Assembly: GCA_964518725.1 (NCBI GenBank) | Contig: CAZFKP010000012.1 | Coordinates: forward strand, 11,840-75,839 | Reading direction: 5' to 3' | Length of the DNA stretch: 64,000 nt | Source of the DNA: JANRKF01 sp964518725 | GTDB taxonomy: Bacteria; Pseudomonadota; Alphaproteobacteria; Rickettsiales; SXRF01 | Shown: positions 33,434-41,801 of the stretch, in pieces | Numbering within the stretch: the stretch's first letter is position 1 | Layout of the letters: every line of letters starts with the position of its first letter | Notes under the pieces: generated by a model | Database searches by the model: none | Told to the model about the DNA's origin: nothing | The model's input: only the letters and a program-made list of their open reading frames with translations | Translations under genes and position numbers: made by a program

Positions 33434-35472
33434 ACCGCTCCTATGAAGGTGAGCATCATGTCCAGCAGCTTGATGCCGATGAACGGGGTGATGATACCAC
33501 CGACGCCGTAAACCAGCAAGTTGCGCAGCAGCAGCCTGGAGGCACTTTGCGGTTTGTAGGCGCTGCCGTTAAGTGCCAGCGGCGCTAGCCCAAGAATAAT
33601 CAGGGCGTTGAAGATCACAGTCGACAGGATGGCGGATGCTGGCGAGGTGAGGTGCATGATGTTGAGCGCGGCGAGCGCTGGAATGGTGTTCGCCAGTGCT
33701 GCCGGGATGATGGCGCAATATTTGGCAAGGTTGCTGGCGATGGAGAAAGTAGTGAGTGAGCCGCGTGTCATCAGGAGCTGCTTACCGATGGCTGCGATCT
33801 CGATCAGCTTGGTGGGGTCAGAATCGAGATCAATCATGTTGCCGGCTTCTTTTGCGGCCTGCGTGCCGGAGTTCATCACCAGCGCCACATCCGATTGGGC
33901 GAGTGCTGGGGCGTCGTTGTTACCGTCACCGACCATGCCCACCATTTCGCCGCCGGCTTGCATTTTCCGGATGAGCTTGAGTTTCTGCTCCGGCGTTGCC
34001 TGCGCCAGGTAATCATCCACCCCCGATTCTGCGGCAATGGCGGCGGCGGTAAGCGCGTTATCACCGGTAATCATGATGCTTTTAATGCCCATCTTACGTA
34101 AGTCGGCGAGGCGTTCTTTGATGCCGTGCTTGACGACATCTTTCAGGTAAATCACCCCAAGCGCGTGCTTGCCATCCGCAACGACCAGCGGCGTGCCGCC
34201 AAGGCGAGCCACGTTGTCGATCTTGCGTTTCAGCTCGTCGGGAATATCGCCGCCGATGGTTTTTAAATGAGCCTCGATGGCATCTGCGGCGCCCTTGACA
34301 ATTCGCCGTCCGCCGATTTCCACGCCGCTGGAGCGGGTTTCGGCGGTGAATTCGATGAAGGTGCAATCTGCCGGATCATGCTGCGGTTCGGGCAGGTGGT
34401 ATTTGCGCCGCGCAAGTTCGACGATGCTTTTTCCTTCTGGTGTCTGGTCGGCGATAGAGCAAAGCTGGGCGGCCTCGGCGAGCGTCATCACCGATACGTA
34501 ATCTGCCGGGATAAATTCCTCCGCCTGCCGGTTACCATGGGTGATGGTGCCTGTTTTATCGAGCAGTAACACATTGACATCGGCCGCTGCTTCCAGTGCC
34601 TGGCCTGAGGATGCCATTACGTTGGCCTTCAGCAGCCTGCTCATGCTTGCGATGTTGATGGTTGAAAGCAGCGCGCTGATGGTGGTCGGTGCCAGACACA
34701 CCAGCATTGCGACCAGGACGGTCAGCGAAACGGCGTCACCGCTGCCGCTGAGGTATGTTGAGAAAATCGAGATCGGCAGCAAGGTTGCCACTGTCAGAAA
34801 AAACAAGATGGCAAATGCTGACAATAACACCAGTAAGGCCATTTCATTCGGGGTCTTTTGGCGTTTGGAACCTTCGACAAGGTTCACCATGCGGTCGATG
34901 AAGCTTTCACCGGGATTGACGGTAATCCGCACGATCAGCCAGTCGGAGAGCACGCGCGTACCGCCGGTAACGGCATCGCAGTCGCCACCGGATTCGCGGA
35001 TAACAGGAGCCGATTCGCCGGTGATGGCGGACTCATCGACCGAGGCGATGCCATCAATTACCTGCCCGTCGCCGGGCACGAAATCCCCGGCTTCGATCAA
35101 CACCAGGTCGCCCTTGGAAAGGTTGCTGGCGGGAAGTGTCTGGTAATCGGCGCGGTTGCTTGCGTGTTTAATTTTCTTCGCTGTGACGTCGCGTTTGAGC
35201 GCCCGTAAGCTCTCGGCATGTGCCTTGCCTTTACTCTCGGCAATAGTTTCGGCGGCATTGGCAAACAGCACCGTCATCCACAGCCACCCGGTAATCGCAA
35301 GGCCAAACCATGCTGGTTCATGGCCATACGCGTCCGGCACGATCAAGTTTTTTAGTGAGAGCGCCGTGGCGACAATGGCGCTGAGATAGGCGATGAACAT
35401 CACCGGATTGCGTGCTTGCACCCGTGGCGCAAGTTTGCGGAAAGTTACGGAGGTGATTTCGGTGAACTTCAT
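33430..35472 (-). CDS. kdpB: K+-transporting P-type ATPase subunit B
   Basis: The 680-residue catalytic subunit hydrolyses ATP to power K+ uptake through KdpA. Signatures are the TGES loop (151-154), the phosphorylated Asp305 in LDKTGTITHGN, the hinge MVGDGNNDAPALAQSD and membrane helices at about 25-75, 215-270 and in the last 110 residues. Length is normal. Ser154 corresponds to the site that is phosphorylated to switch off E. coli KdpB (family knowledge). It overlaps kdpA and kdpC by 4 nt each. Confidence 0.97.
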   Translation of the reverse strand: MKFTEITSVTFRKLAPRVQARNPVMFIAYLSAIVATALSLKNLIVPDAYGHEPAWFGLAITGWLWMTVLFANAAETIAESKGKAHAESLRALKRDVTAKKIKHASNRADYQTLPASNLSKGDLVLIEAGDFVPGDGQVIDGIASVDESAITGESAPVIRESGGDCDAVTGGTRVLSDWLIVRITVNPGESFIDRMVNLVEGSKRQKTPNEMALLVLLSAFAILFFLTVATLLPISIFSTYLSGSGDAVSLTVLVAMLVCLAPTTISALLSTINIASMSRLLKANVMASSGQALEAAADVNVLLLDKTGTITHGNRQAEEFIPADYVSVMTLAEAAQLCSIADQTPEGKSIVELARRKYHLPEPQHDPADCTFIEFTAETRSSGVEIGGRRIVKGAADAIEAHLKTIGGDIPDELKRKIDNVARLGGTPLVVADGKHALGVIYLKDVVKHGIKERLADLRKMGIKSIMITGDNALTAAAIAAESGVDDYLAQATPEQKLKLIRKMQAGGEMVGMVGDGNNDAPALAQSDVALVMNSGTQAAKEAGNMIDLDSDPTKLIEIAAIGKQLLMTRGSLTTFSIASNLAKYCAIIPAALANTIPALAALNIMHLTSPASAILSTVIFNALIILGLAPLALNGSAYKPQSASRLLLRNLLVYGVGGIITPFIGIKLLDMMLTFIGAV

Positions 35473-37166
35473 GGCGTCACCATTAGGGTCATATGTTCAG
35501 CCACCGGCCCAACTGTCAGTACGGGGATGTAGGTGAGTAATCCAAGTGTCACAATCACCGCGACCAACATCATGACAAAGAGGAAGGTATGCGTTGGCAA
35601 GGTGCTGGTCGTTGCCGGGGCGATGTTCTTAGTGGCAAAGGAGCCAGCCAGCGCAAGCGTTGCGACGATCACCCCGTAGCGGCCAACCAGCATGCAGATG
35701 CCGAGTGCAATATTATAAAACGGCGTGTCCACCGACAGACCGCCAAAGGCGCTGCCATTATTATTGGCGGCGGAAGTGAAGGCATATAATATTTGCGAGA
35801 AACCGTGCGAGCCAGGGTTGGTGATCGCGGTGCGGGCGGCCTCATTGCCGACGGCAACGGCCACGCCTCCGAGGGTAAGGAACGCAGGAATGAGCAGGAT
35901 AGTCGCGGTCATTTTAACATCATACGGGGAAAGCCTTTTGCCCAGGAATTCCGGGCTTCGCCCAACCATTAGGCCGCCCAGGAACACTGTCACCAGCACA
36001 AATGTGAGTATGCCGTACACGCCACTGCCAATGCTGCCGAATACGCCGCCGAACTGCATGAGTAACAGCATGGCGAGACCAGAAAGTGGTGCGTAAGAAT
36101 CATGTGCCGAGTTCACCGAGCCGTTTGACGTGGCGGCGGTGGTGGCTGCCCAGAAGGCGGAGCCGACAATCCCAAACCGCACTTCCTTGCCTTCGCTGTT
36201 GCCTTCGCTGGTATCGATAATATTGCTATCGTAACGCGGGCTGGCGGTTGTTTCCTGGTTGATGATGAGCGCCACCGGCGGCAGGAATAGGATTGTCATG
36301 GCCGCTAGCAGCATCACCCCTTGACGGCGGTCGCGCATCAGCAGCCCTGCCGTATACGCGAAGCTGGCCGGCAGCAATAACATCGCGGCCAGCTGTAGCA
36401 GGTTGGTAATCGCGTTGGGATTCTCAAAAGGATGCGCGCCGCTGGCGGCAAAAAATCCACCACCATTGCTGCCAAGCATTTTAATGGCGGTTTGCAGCGC
36501 CGCGGGTCCACCTGCGAGTGCTGATGGTGCACCCTCCAGTGTGGTGATATTCAGGTGCGCCGCGTAGTTTTGTATCACGCCCTGGGAAGCGAGGATTAGG
36601 CCAAACACAAACGACAGTGGGAGTAGGATGTAAAGCACGCTACGCAACATATCGACCCAGAAATTTCCAATCGTATGCGCTTGCCGGGCGGCAAAAGCGC
36701 GGCAGAGCGCAACGGCGACAGCAAGGCCGGTGGCCGCGGAAACGAACATCTGCACGCCGATGCCAACGGTTTGCGAGAAATAACTCAGCTGCATTTCGTC
36801 GCGGTAGCCTTGCCAACTGGTGTTCGTGACAAAACTGATGGCGGCATTAAGGGCGTTATGAAACGGCAAGCCTGCAACACCTTCCGGGTTGAGCGGCAAA
36901 CTGCCTTGCAGCATAAAGATAAGGCACAGTAACGCCATGTTCATCGCGCCGAATGCCAGCACGCAGAAACTGTAGCTCCGCCAGCTCATCGGCTTTTCGG
37001 GGTGAATGCCACAGAGGTGGTAAATGAGCGGTTCCACCTTGCCGAAAAGATACAGTCCCGGATGTGGCAAGCCAAGATACACTGCCGTCATATAGCCGCC
37101 GAGCGGTTTGACCCACACCGCCACCAGCGCAATGCACAATAGCAGCGTCGCATATTCGCTGATCAT
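35469..37166 (-). CDS. kdpA: K+-transporting ATPase subunit A
   Basis: The 565-residue K+-binding channel-like subunit, related to the Trk/Ktr superfamily, with about ten membrane helices. Pore-loop signatures are visible: FVTNTSWQGY, MLGSNGGGFFAASGAHPFENPN (first glycines near residue 230), TAATSNGSVNS and the fourth, TSAANNNGSAFGG. All four filter-like loops are intact. ATG 37166 is chosen because GGAG lies 8 nt upstream and it overlaps the kdpF stop (ATGA). Confidence 0.97.
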   Translation of the reverse strand: MISEYATLLLCIALVAVWVKPLGGYMTAVYLGLPHPGLYLFGKVEPLIYHLCGIHPEKPMSWRSYSFCVLAFGAMNMALLCLIFMLQGSLPLNPEGVAGLPFHNALNAAISFVTNTSWQGYRDEMQLSYFSQTVGIGVQMFVSAATGLAVAVALCRAFAARQAHTIGNFWVDMLRSVLYILLPLSFVFGLILASQGVIQNYAAHLNITTLEGAPSALAGGPAALQTAIKMLGSNGGGFFAASGAHPFENPNAITNLLQLAAMLLLPASFAYTAGLLMRDRRQGVMLLAAMTILFLPPVALIINQETTASPRYDSNIIDTSEGNSEGKEVRFGIVGSAFWAATTAATSNGSVNSAHDSYAPLSGLAMLLLMQFGGVFGSIGSGVYGILTFVLVTVFLGGLMVGRSPEFLGKRLSPYDVKMTATILLIPAFLTLGGVAVAVGNEAARTAITNPGSHGFSQILYAFTSAANNNGSAFGGLSVDTPFYNIALGICMLVGRYGVIVATLALAGSFATKNIAPATTSTLPTHTFLFVMMLVAVIVTLGLLTYIPVLTVGPVAEHMTLMVTP

Positions 37167-37252
37167 GCAAACCACTCCGGTTTAAGAAGCGAAATCGACA
37201 GGTACACAAAAAGTGCGATCGCTACCACTGCAAGTGCAGCATAAGTAAACAT
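37163..37252 (-). CDS. kdpF: KdpF, small subunit of the K+-transporting ATPase
   Basis: A 29-residue single-helix membrane peptide (MFTYAALAVVAIALF then VYLSISLLKPEWFA). The C-terminal LLKPE(W/R)F is the KdpF signature. KdpF stabilises the complex by acting like a lipid between KdpA and KdpB. The gene is the first of the operon; its TGA overlaps the kdpA ATG by 4 nt, and the promoter at 37285-37312 lies directly upstream. Confidence 0.9.
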   Translation of the reverse strand: MFTYAALAVVAIALFVYLSISLLKPEWFA

Positions 37253-37284
37253 AAGCAAAATGCCCGTATCTGTTACAGCGCGGG

Positions 37285-37312
37285 AATATACTCCCTTGCG
37301 GTATCTTGTCAA
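37285..37312 (-). promoter_or_regulatory. Sigma-70-type promoter of kdpFABCD
   Basis: On the minus strand TTGACA (37312-37307) is followed by a 16-bp spacer and TATATT (37290-37285). The expected start is about 25 nt upstream of kdpF. No clear KdpE-type site could be identified by eye. Confidence 0.65.
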
Positions 37313-37313
37313 A

Positions 37314-38480
37314 CTAGGAAGATGTCACAGTTTCCCAGGCACTTGCGCCGCCAATCCGCAGCTTGTTGAGCGTGGTGTCGAAATAGATGGCTCCTTTGAC
37401 ATAGGATGGTGAGCCGGCCGTGGTGGCCTGTAATGGGAACAGCCTGCCTACGCTGTCGATTTTCACCACCGAGGTGCCGTTGACCCGCGCCTGCATTACG
37501 TCGGCGCTGGTGGCGCCATTGTCCATAATCACTGCGCTGTTGGCGATGCTTGGTGTGCCGGATGCCGTTAACGAGAAAAACCCGGCGCAATTGACGGTGG
37601 CGTTGAGCGCGGTGGCCGCCACCCCGACATTGAGCGCCGGGGAGTTCTGGCTGGAGGTGGCCGTACACCAGTTACCATAGTTGGCGGTGGAGGAGCCTTG
37701 CGCCGAAAGTTGGCCGCCGTTGTTGATGCCGCTGGTTGAGCCGTTCACGGCGGAGCGAACCCCCACGTTGGAATTTGAAGTGCGGTAACAGTTGCTGGCC
37801 GAGCCGCTGCCGTAGCCGGCGCCGGTGCCCGCGACACTGTTGCTGATCTGCAGGCTGTTGACCGGGCTGCCGCCAGTGTAGCCGGAGTTCAGGTTGAGCA
37901 CCATCCCGTTTTGCTGCTGCGCCGATGATCCGGCGGTAGTGATGTCGAATTTTACGGCGTTGGTCTGCGCGGTCATGGTGCTGGGCATGGTCGCGGTGAG
38001 TTTTACAAAATTCTTGTCGGCATCGTCGCCGGCCAGTGTTGGTGCACCGACATATAGAAAGGCTGTGTCACTGCTGTCACGAAATTCCATCAGGTTGGCC
38101 GTTTGTGAGGCAGCACCCTTAACTGCGAATGCCTTGTCGGTGGCGGTCTGTGCCGTGAGTGTCAGGTGCGTGCCGCTTGTGGCATAGGCGGATGCTGCTG
38201 CCCCGCCGAAGGCGCTGCTATTGTTGAATTGCAGCTGGCCACTGCTGCCTGCGGGAGTACCGCCGGAAGATTCGTTCTGCCATGCGGTGTCATAGTTTGT
38301 CGCGCTCAGCTTTTTGAGCACCTGCCCGGTGCTACCACCGGTGGGGACGCCCACTCCGGCGGTGCCAGTTGCTCCTGTCGCCCCTGTGGCGCCGGCTGTT
38401 CCCGGTATGCCAGCGGTGACGATATGAATCGCATTTTCCGCGACGGCGACAATCTGTGTTTGTGTGGTTTCAATACTCAT
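37314..38480 (-). CDS. Phage tail-fibre-like protein with collagen-like repeat
   Basis: A 388-residue protein typical of phage tail fibres. After about 25 residues comes a short collagen-like Gly-X-Y run (GTAGATGATGATGTAG, about 27-45) followed by PTGGSTGQVLKKLSATNYDTAW, a very common motif of tail-fibre and structural phage proteins. The rest is Ser/Thr/Asn/Gly-rich beta-repeat sequence, and the C-terminus (YVKGAIYFDTTLNKLRIGGASAWE) also looks like a phage fibre tip. No other tail gene is nearby except the one upstream, with which it overlaps by 4 nt. It ends next to the kdp promoter. Confidence 0.75.
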   Translation of the reverse strand: MSIETTQTQIVAVAENAIHIVTAGIPGTAGATGATGATGTAGVGVPTGGSTGQVLKKLSATNYDTAWQNESSGGTPAGSSGQLQFNNSSAFGGAAASAYATSGTHLTLTAQTATDKAFAVKGAASQTANLMEFRDSSDTAFLYVGAPTLAGDDADKNFVKLTATMPSTMTAQTNAVKFDITTAGSSAQQQNGMVLNLNSGYTGGSPVNSLQISNSVAGTGAGYGSGSASNCYRTSNSNVGVRSAVNGSTSGINNGGQLSAQGSSTANYGNWCTATSSQNSPALNVGVAATALNATVNCAGFFSLTASGTPSIANSAVIMDNGATSADVMQARVNGTSVVKIDSVGRLFPLQATTAGSPSYVKGAIYFDTTLNKLRIGGASAWETVTSS

Positions 38481-38833
38481 CGTGTAACCTCCTTGCTGAC
38501 TAATACATTGCCTTCGAGCAGCCGGCTGACAACGCCCCCGCTGCTGACAAGCTCCAAATCGTAAACCCCCGCCATCTCGTCGATGGCGGCGCTGTCGGTG
38601 GCGCTAATTGCAAGCGTGATGGTGCCTGCCGCCCCGCCGAGTGCGATGCCGCCATTTTCGGTAGTGAGTGTTAAGAATGGTGAGGTTGCATCGTGGCTTT
38701 CCCGCAAGTGCATGCGTGCTGTGTAGGCGCTCAAGTTGATCGCGGCGCCGCTTTCATCTTTCCAGGTGAGGACGCGGCTGAACGTCGCGCCCTGATAGAT
38801 GGTAATATCGTAATTCCCGGGTGTGGTGGTCAT
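38477..38833 (-). CDS. Phage baseplate/tail-like protein (BppU-like fold)
   Basis: A 118-residue protein with the pattern YDITIYQGATFSRVLTWKDE, LSAYTARMHLRES, then ITLAISATDSAAIDE and GVYDLELVSSGG. This is typical of small phage structural proteins that form beta sandwiches (BppU_N-like). It probably assembles with the tail-fibre-like protein it overlaps. AGAGGAG upstream supports the ATG. The pair is the only phage-like unit in this part of the window. Confidence 0.65.
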   Translation of the reverse strand: MTTTPGNYDITIYQGATFSRVLTWKDESGAAINLSAYTARMHLRESHDATSPFLTLTTENGGIALGGAAGTITLAISATDSAAIDEMAGVYDLELVSSGGVVSRLLEGNVLVSKEVTR

Positions 38834-39015
38834 GGTTATCTCCTCTGGTTTCCTAGTGTCTATGCATCAGCCTAACCCGGGTCGGAAACGTCACGGAAGG
38901 GGTGAAAACGAAAAAAAGTGCATTTTTTTGATTTTTTTTGTTAAGCTCCGTTGTCAGGCCGCAGAAAACGTACTAAAACCAACGCTTAATCACCCCCAAC
39001 CGTGATAATTTTTTT

Positions 39016-39888
39016 ATGATCCAGGGCATCTATACCGCGCTCATCACCCCGTTTAAGGACGGCAAGGTCGATGAAACCGCCTTCCAATCCTTCGTGGAGT
39101 GGCAGGTGAATGAAGGCGTGCACGGGCTGGTGCCATGCGGCACCACCGGCGAATCGCCAACACTTACTCACGAGGAACATAACCGCGTGATCGACCTGAC
39201 CATCGAAGTAGCAAGGGGGAGGGTGCAGGTGATGGCGGGCACGGGGTCGAACTCGACCGACGAAGCGATCATGACCACGAAACATGCCAAAAAGTCCGGC
39301 GCCGATTCGGTGCTGATCGTCGCGCCTTATTATAACAAGCCGACGCAGGAAGGGCTCTTCCAGCATTTCAAGGCGATCAACGATGCGGTCGAGATTCCGA
39401 TTATTATCTATAATATTCCCGGCCGCAGCGTGGTGAATATCAGCGACGATACGCTGGCGCGCCTGTCGGCGCTTCCGAATGTTGTCGGCGTGAAGGACGC
39501 AACTGGTGACCTCGCCCGCGTGCATACGCTGCGGGCGCGGCAGAAAAAACCGCTCGCACTTTTATCGGGTGAGGACATGACGGCAGTCGCCTTTAATGCG
39601 ATCGGCGGGCAGGGATGTATTTCGGTGGCGTCGAACATCATGCCGCGTGCCTGCGCCGAGGTTCAGAATGCATGCTTAAAAGGCGATCTCAAAACGGCGC
39701 TTGCGTTTCAGGACAAGCTGGTGTCGCTCCACGAAGTCATGTTTTGCGAAACCAGCCCGGCACCGGCCAAATACGCTGCGTCGCTGCTCGGTAAATGCCT
39801 TCCGGACTTGCGCCTGCCGCTGGTTGGCGTCAGCGAGGCAAGCAAGGCATCCATCGAGAAAGTCTTAAGAAATTTTGACTTGCTCTAA
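39016..39888 (+). CDS. dapA: 4-hydroxy-tetrahydrodipicolinate synthase
   Basis: First committed enzyme of lysine and diaminopimelate synthesis: condenses pyruvate with aspartate semialdehyde. The 290-residue TIM-barrel protein has PCGTTGES (about 40-47, with Thr43/Thr44), Tyr132 in IIYNIPGRS, Arg137 and the Schiff-base Lys160 in VGVKDATGD. The upstream sequence is a T run with no good Shine-Dalgarno, so translation initiation may be weak or the message leaderless-like. smpB follows 41 bp later on the same strand. Confidence 0.97.
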   Translation: MIQGIYTALITPFKDGKVDETAFQSFVEWQVNEGVHGLVPCGTTGESPTLTHEEHNRVIDLTIEVARGRVQVMAGTGSNSTDEAIMTTKHAKKSGADSVLIVAPYYNKPTQEGLFQHFKAINDAVEIPIIIYNIPGRSVVNISDDTLARLSALPNVVGVKDATGDLARVHTLRARQKKPLALLSGEDMTAVAFNAIGGQGCISVASNIMPRACAEVQNACLKGDLKTALAFQDKLVSLHEVMFCETSPAPAKYAASLLGKCLPDLRLPLVGVSEASKASIEKVLRNFDLL

Positions 39889-39929
39889 ATACATTTTTCA
39901 TATTTATTACACCGCTCAGTTAACTAACT

Positions 39930-40406
39930 ATGGCCACTAAAAAAGATACATCCGATGGCACGGTGGCGCTGAACCGTAAGGCATGGCGCGACCTGAGCAT
40001 TGAGGAGGAGATCGAGGCCGGGTTGGTGTTGCTGGGCACCGAAGTGAAATCGCTTCGTGCCGGACGCGCAAACATTGCCGATGCGTATGCCGGTGTGAAA
40101 GACGAGGAAATTTGGTTGTTCAACGCCTCGATTATACCGTACTCGCATGGGAACCGGCAGAACCATGAAGAACGGCGGCCACGCAAGCTACTGCTGCATA
40201 AGAAGCAGGTGCTGAAGCTGGTCGGGCGGTTGAAAGTCAAAGGGGTGACGCTGGTTCCGCTGGCGCTGTATTTCAACAGCCGCGGAATGGCAAAAATAAA
40301 ACTGGGGCTTGGCACCGGTAAAAAAGAATACGAGAAACGCGCCGACATCAAGAAGCGCGACTGGCAACGGGATAAAGCTCGCATCATGCGTGAAAAGAAT
40401 GGGTAG
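39930..40406 (+). CDS. smpB: SsrA-binding protein SmpB
   Basis: A 158-residue partner of tmRNA that brings it to stalled ribosomes (trans-translation). The beta-barrel core shows IEAGLVLLGTEVKSLRAG, AYAGVKDEEIWLFNASI and GRLKVKGVTLVPLALYF; the C-terminal basic tail (KKEYEKRADIKKRDWQRDKARIM) binds the ribosomal A site. dapA-smpB is a common order in alphaproteobacteria. Confidence 0.97.
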   Translation: MATKKDTSDGTVALNRKAWRDLSIEEEIEAGLVLLGTEVKSLRAGRANIADAYAGVKDEEIWLFNASIIPYSHGNRQNHEERRPRKLLLHKKQVLKLVGRLKVKGVTLVPLALYFNSRGMAKIKLGLGTGKKEYEKRADIKKRDWQRDKARIMREKNG

Positions 40407-40412
40407 AATACT

Positions 40413-41747
40413 ATGCTTGAAGCAATTGCGGATTTCTGGAAACCGGTAAAACGGCTGCAGGCGCAGATGCGCCTGAAACCGGAGGAACTGCAGATTGGCA
40501 GCATCATCGGCTTCGGGTTTGTGCCGCAGCCTGCCTTGTCCGGCCGCCGGCTCACTGTCACAGCGATCAACACCTATAAATTCGGCCCCGACATCCTCAC
40601 CTCTTTCGTGCTGTCGCAGGAAAAAGACGCCGGCGCCTCGATGATTATCGCCGAAACCGGCGGTGAACAATATATCGCTGTGTCGCGCCGCATCTCCATT
40701 TCCGACCGCAACAAAATCTTCAACCACGAAGACATTGAAGCCGCCATCCGTGATGACGAAGCGCAGATGGTTCACTGCAAGGACATTATCGCGGAATACA
40801 AAGGATGGCTCGCCCCGCATTACAAGCGTGAGATCAAGGCGGTGAAAGGCCAGCTTTATAAAGGCGACCACCGCGCCGGCATCATCACCGGCCAGCCATC
40901 GCTCGATTTTTCCTATACGCTGGTGGTGAGCGACAATAATGAGCACGCACTCGAGATCGAGCGCTATGACGATGGCCGCATTGAAGTTTACGCCACGGTC
41001 TATCGCCGTATGTCGGATATCGGCGAAGTCACCCACCCGCCGAAAAAAGATGCCCCCCGCCCGGACGTAAAACTGATTTCGCCGGACAGCGCCGTTGAAG
41101 CCCCTGCCAAAGCATCGCCGAAACTTGATACCATCATGGCGCCAGTCGAGAAAGAAGTGGTGAAACCTGTGGCCAAATCGGAAGAAGCTGTTGCCGAAAA
41201 AATTCCCGATGTCCAGGAGCATGCCGTTACCACCCCGGTGAGCCTGCCGGAATTCCCCGCCGAGGCTGTTGCAAAGAAAGAAGAACAGCCGGTTCCAGCG
41301 AAGCCGTTACCCGCCCTGCAGAAACAAGAGGCACGGGAAATTATCGCCATGGACAGTGACGATACCGAGGCTGCGCCGACTATGCCCGCCATCATTATCC
41401 AGCCAAGTAACCAACCCTATATCAATCAGGAGATCAAAGCCGTGAACAACGAACCCAGCAATTTTGTGAATGAGTCCATCGACTGCGAACTGCATGTCGC
41501 CAACAAAATCATCGACGAAGCAATCCGCAACGAAATGCGTATTAATGACGTGGTGCGCCGCGTGATCGGCCTGCCGGTGTCCCAGCAGGAATCGGTGCAG
41601 ATCCCGGTCACGCTCACTGACCAGGATTTCTCGCTGCTTGCCATCCGCTATGGCATTTCGTCGTCCGATAAAGAAGCGATCAAAAAACGCATCATCGAAG
41701 ACCTTGGCGATTTCTCGGGCGCTAACAAGCAACGCAAAGCCGCCTAA
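40413..41747 (+). CDS. Unknown three-part protein downstream of smpB
   Basis: A 444-residue protein that I do not recognise. The N-terminal part (about 1-210) looks folded, with IGSIIGFGFVPQPALSGRRL near residue 28 and a beta-rich pattern. A Pro/Glu/Val/Ala/Lys-rich linker follows (about 210-330), then a C-terminal helical domain (about 350-444: NESIDCELHVANKIIDEAIR and LTDQDFSLLAIRYGISSSD). No signal peptide, membrane segment or catalytic motif is visible. It starts only 6 bp after smpB, so it is likely co-transcribed, and ends at a strong terminator. Confidence 0.65.
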   Translation: MLEAIADFWKPVKRLQAQMRLKPEELQIGSIIGFGFVPQPALSGRRLTVTAINTYKFGPDILTSFVLSQEKDAGASMIIAETGGEQYIAVSRRISISDRNKIFNHEDIEAAIRDDEAQMVHCKDIIAEYKGWLAPHYKREIKAVKGQLYKGDHRAGIITGQPSLDFSYTLVVSDNNEHALEIERYDDGRIEVYATVYRRMSDIGEVTHPPKKDAPRPDVKLISPDSAVEAPAKASPKLDTIMAPVEKEVVKPVAKSEEAVAEKIPDVQEHAVTTPVSLPEFPAEAVAKKEEQPVPAKPLPALQKQEAREIIAMDSDDTEAAPTMPAIIIQPSNQPYINQEIKAVNNEPSNFVNESIDCELHVANKIIDEAIRNEMRINDVVRRVIGLPVSQQESVQIPVTLTDQDFSLLAIRYGISSSDKEAIKKRIIEDLGDFSGANKQRKAA

Positions 41748-41766
41748 TTATTATTTTAAGTGATTT

Positions 41767-41801
41767 AAAAAGTGTTCGGCTATGCGCCGAGCACTTTTTT
41801 T
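41767..41801. terminator. Bidirectional intrinsic terminator
   Basis: AAAAAGTGTTCGGC (41767-41780) pairs with GCCGAGCACTTTTT (41786-41799), with one T-G pair, a TATGC loop and a T run to 41801. On the other strand the A run becomes T's, so it also ends bioA, whose TAG stop (41782-41780) is inside the hairpin. Confidence 0.9.

Noticed and set aside
37314..38480. Diversity-generating retroelement target
   Set aside because: A tail-fibre-like gene is a common target, but no reverse transcriptase or template repeat is present in the window.
40188..41222. Open frame of 344 codons opposite smpB and the unknown gene
   Set aside because: It spans two sense genes and their junction, overlaps the conserved smpB, and its residue content is typical of an antisense shadow.
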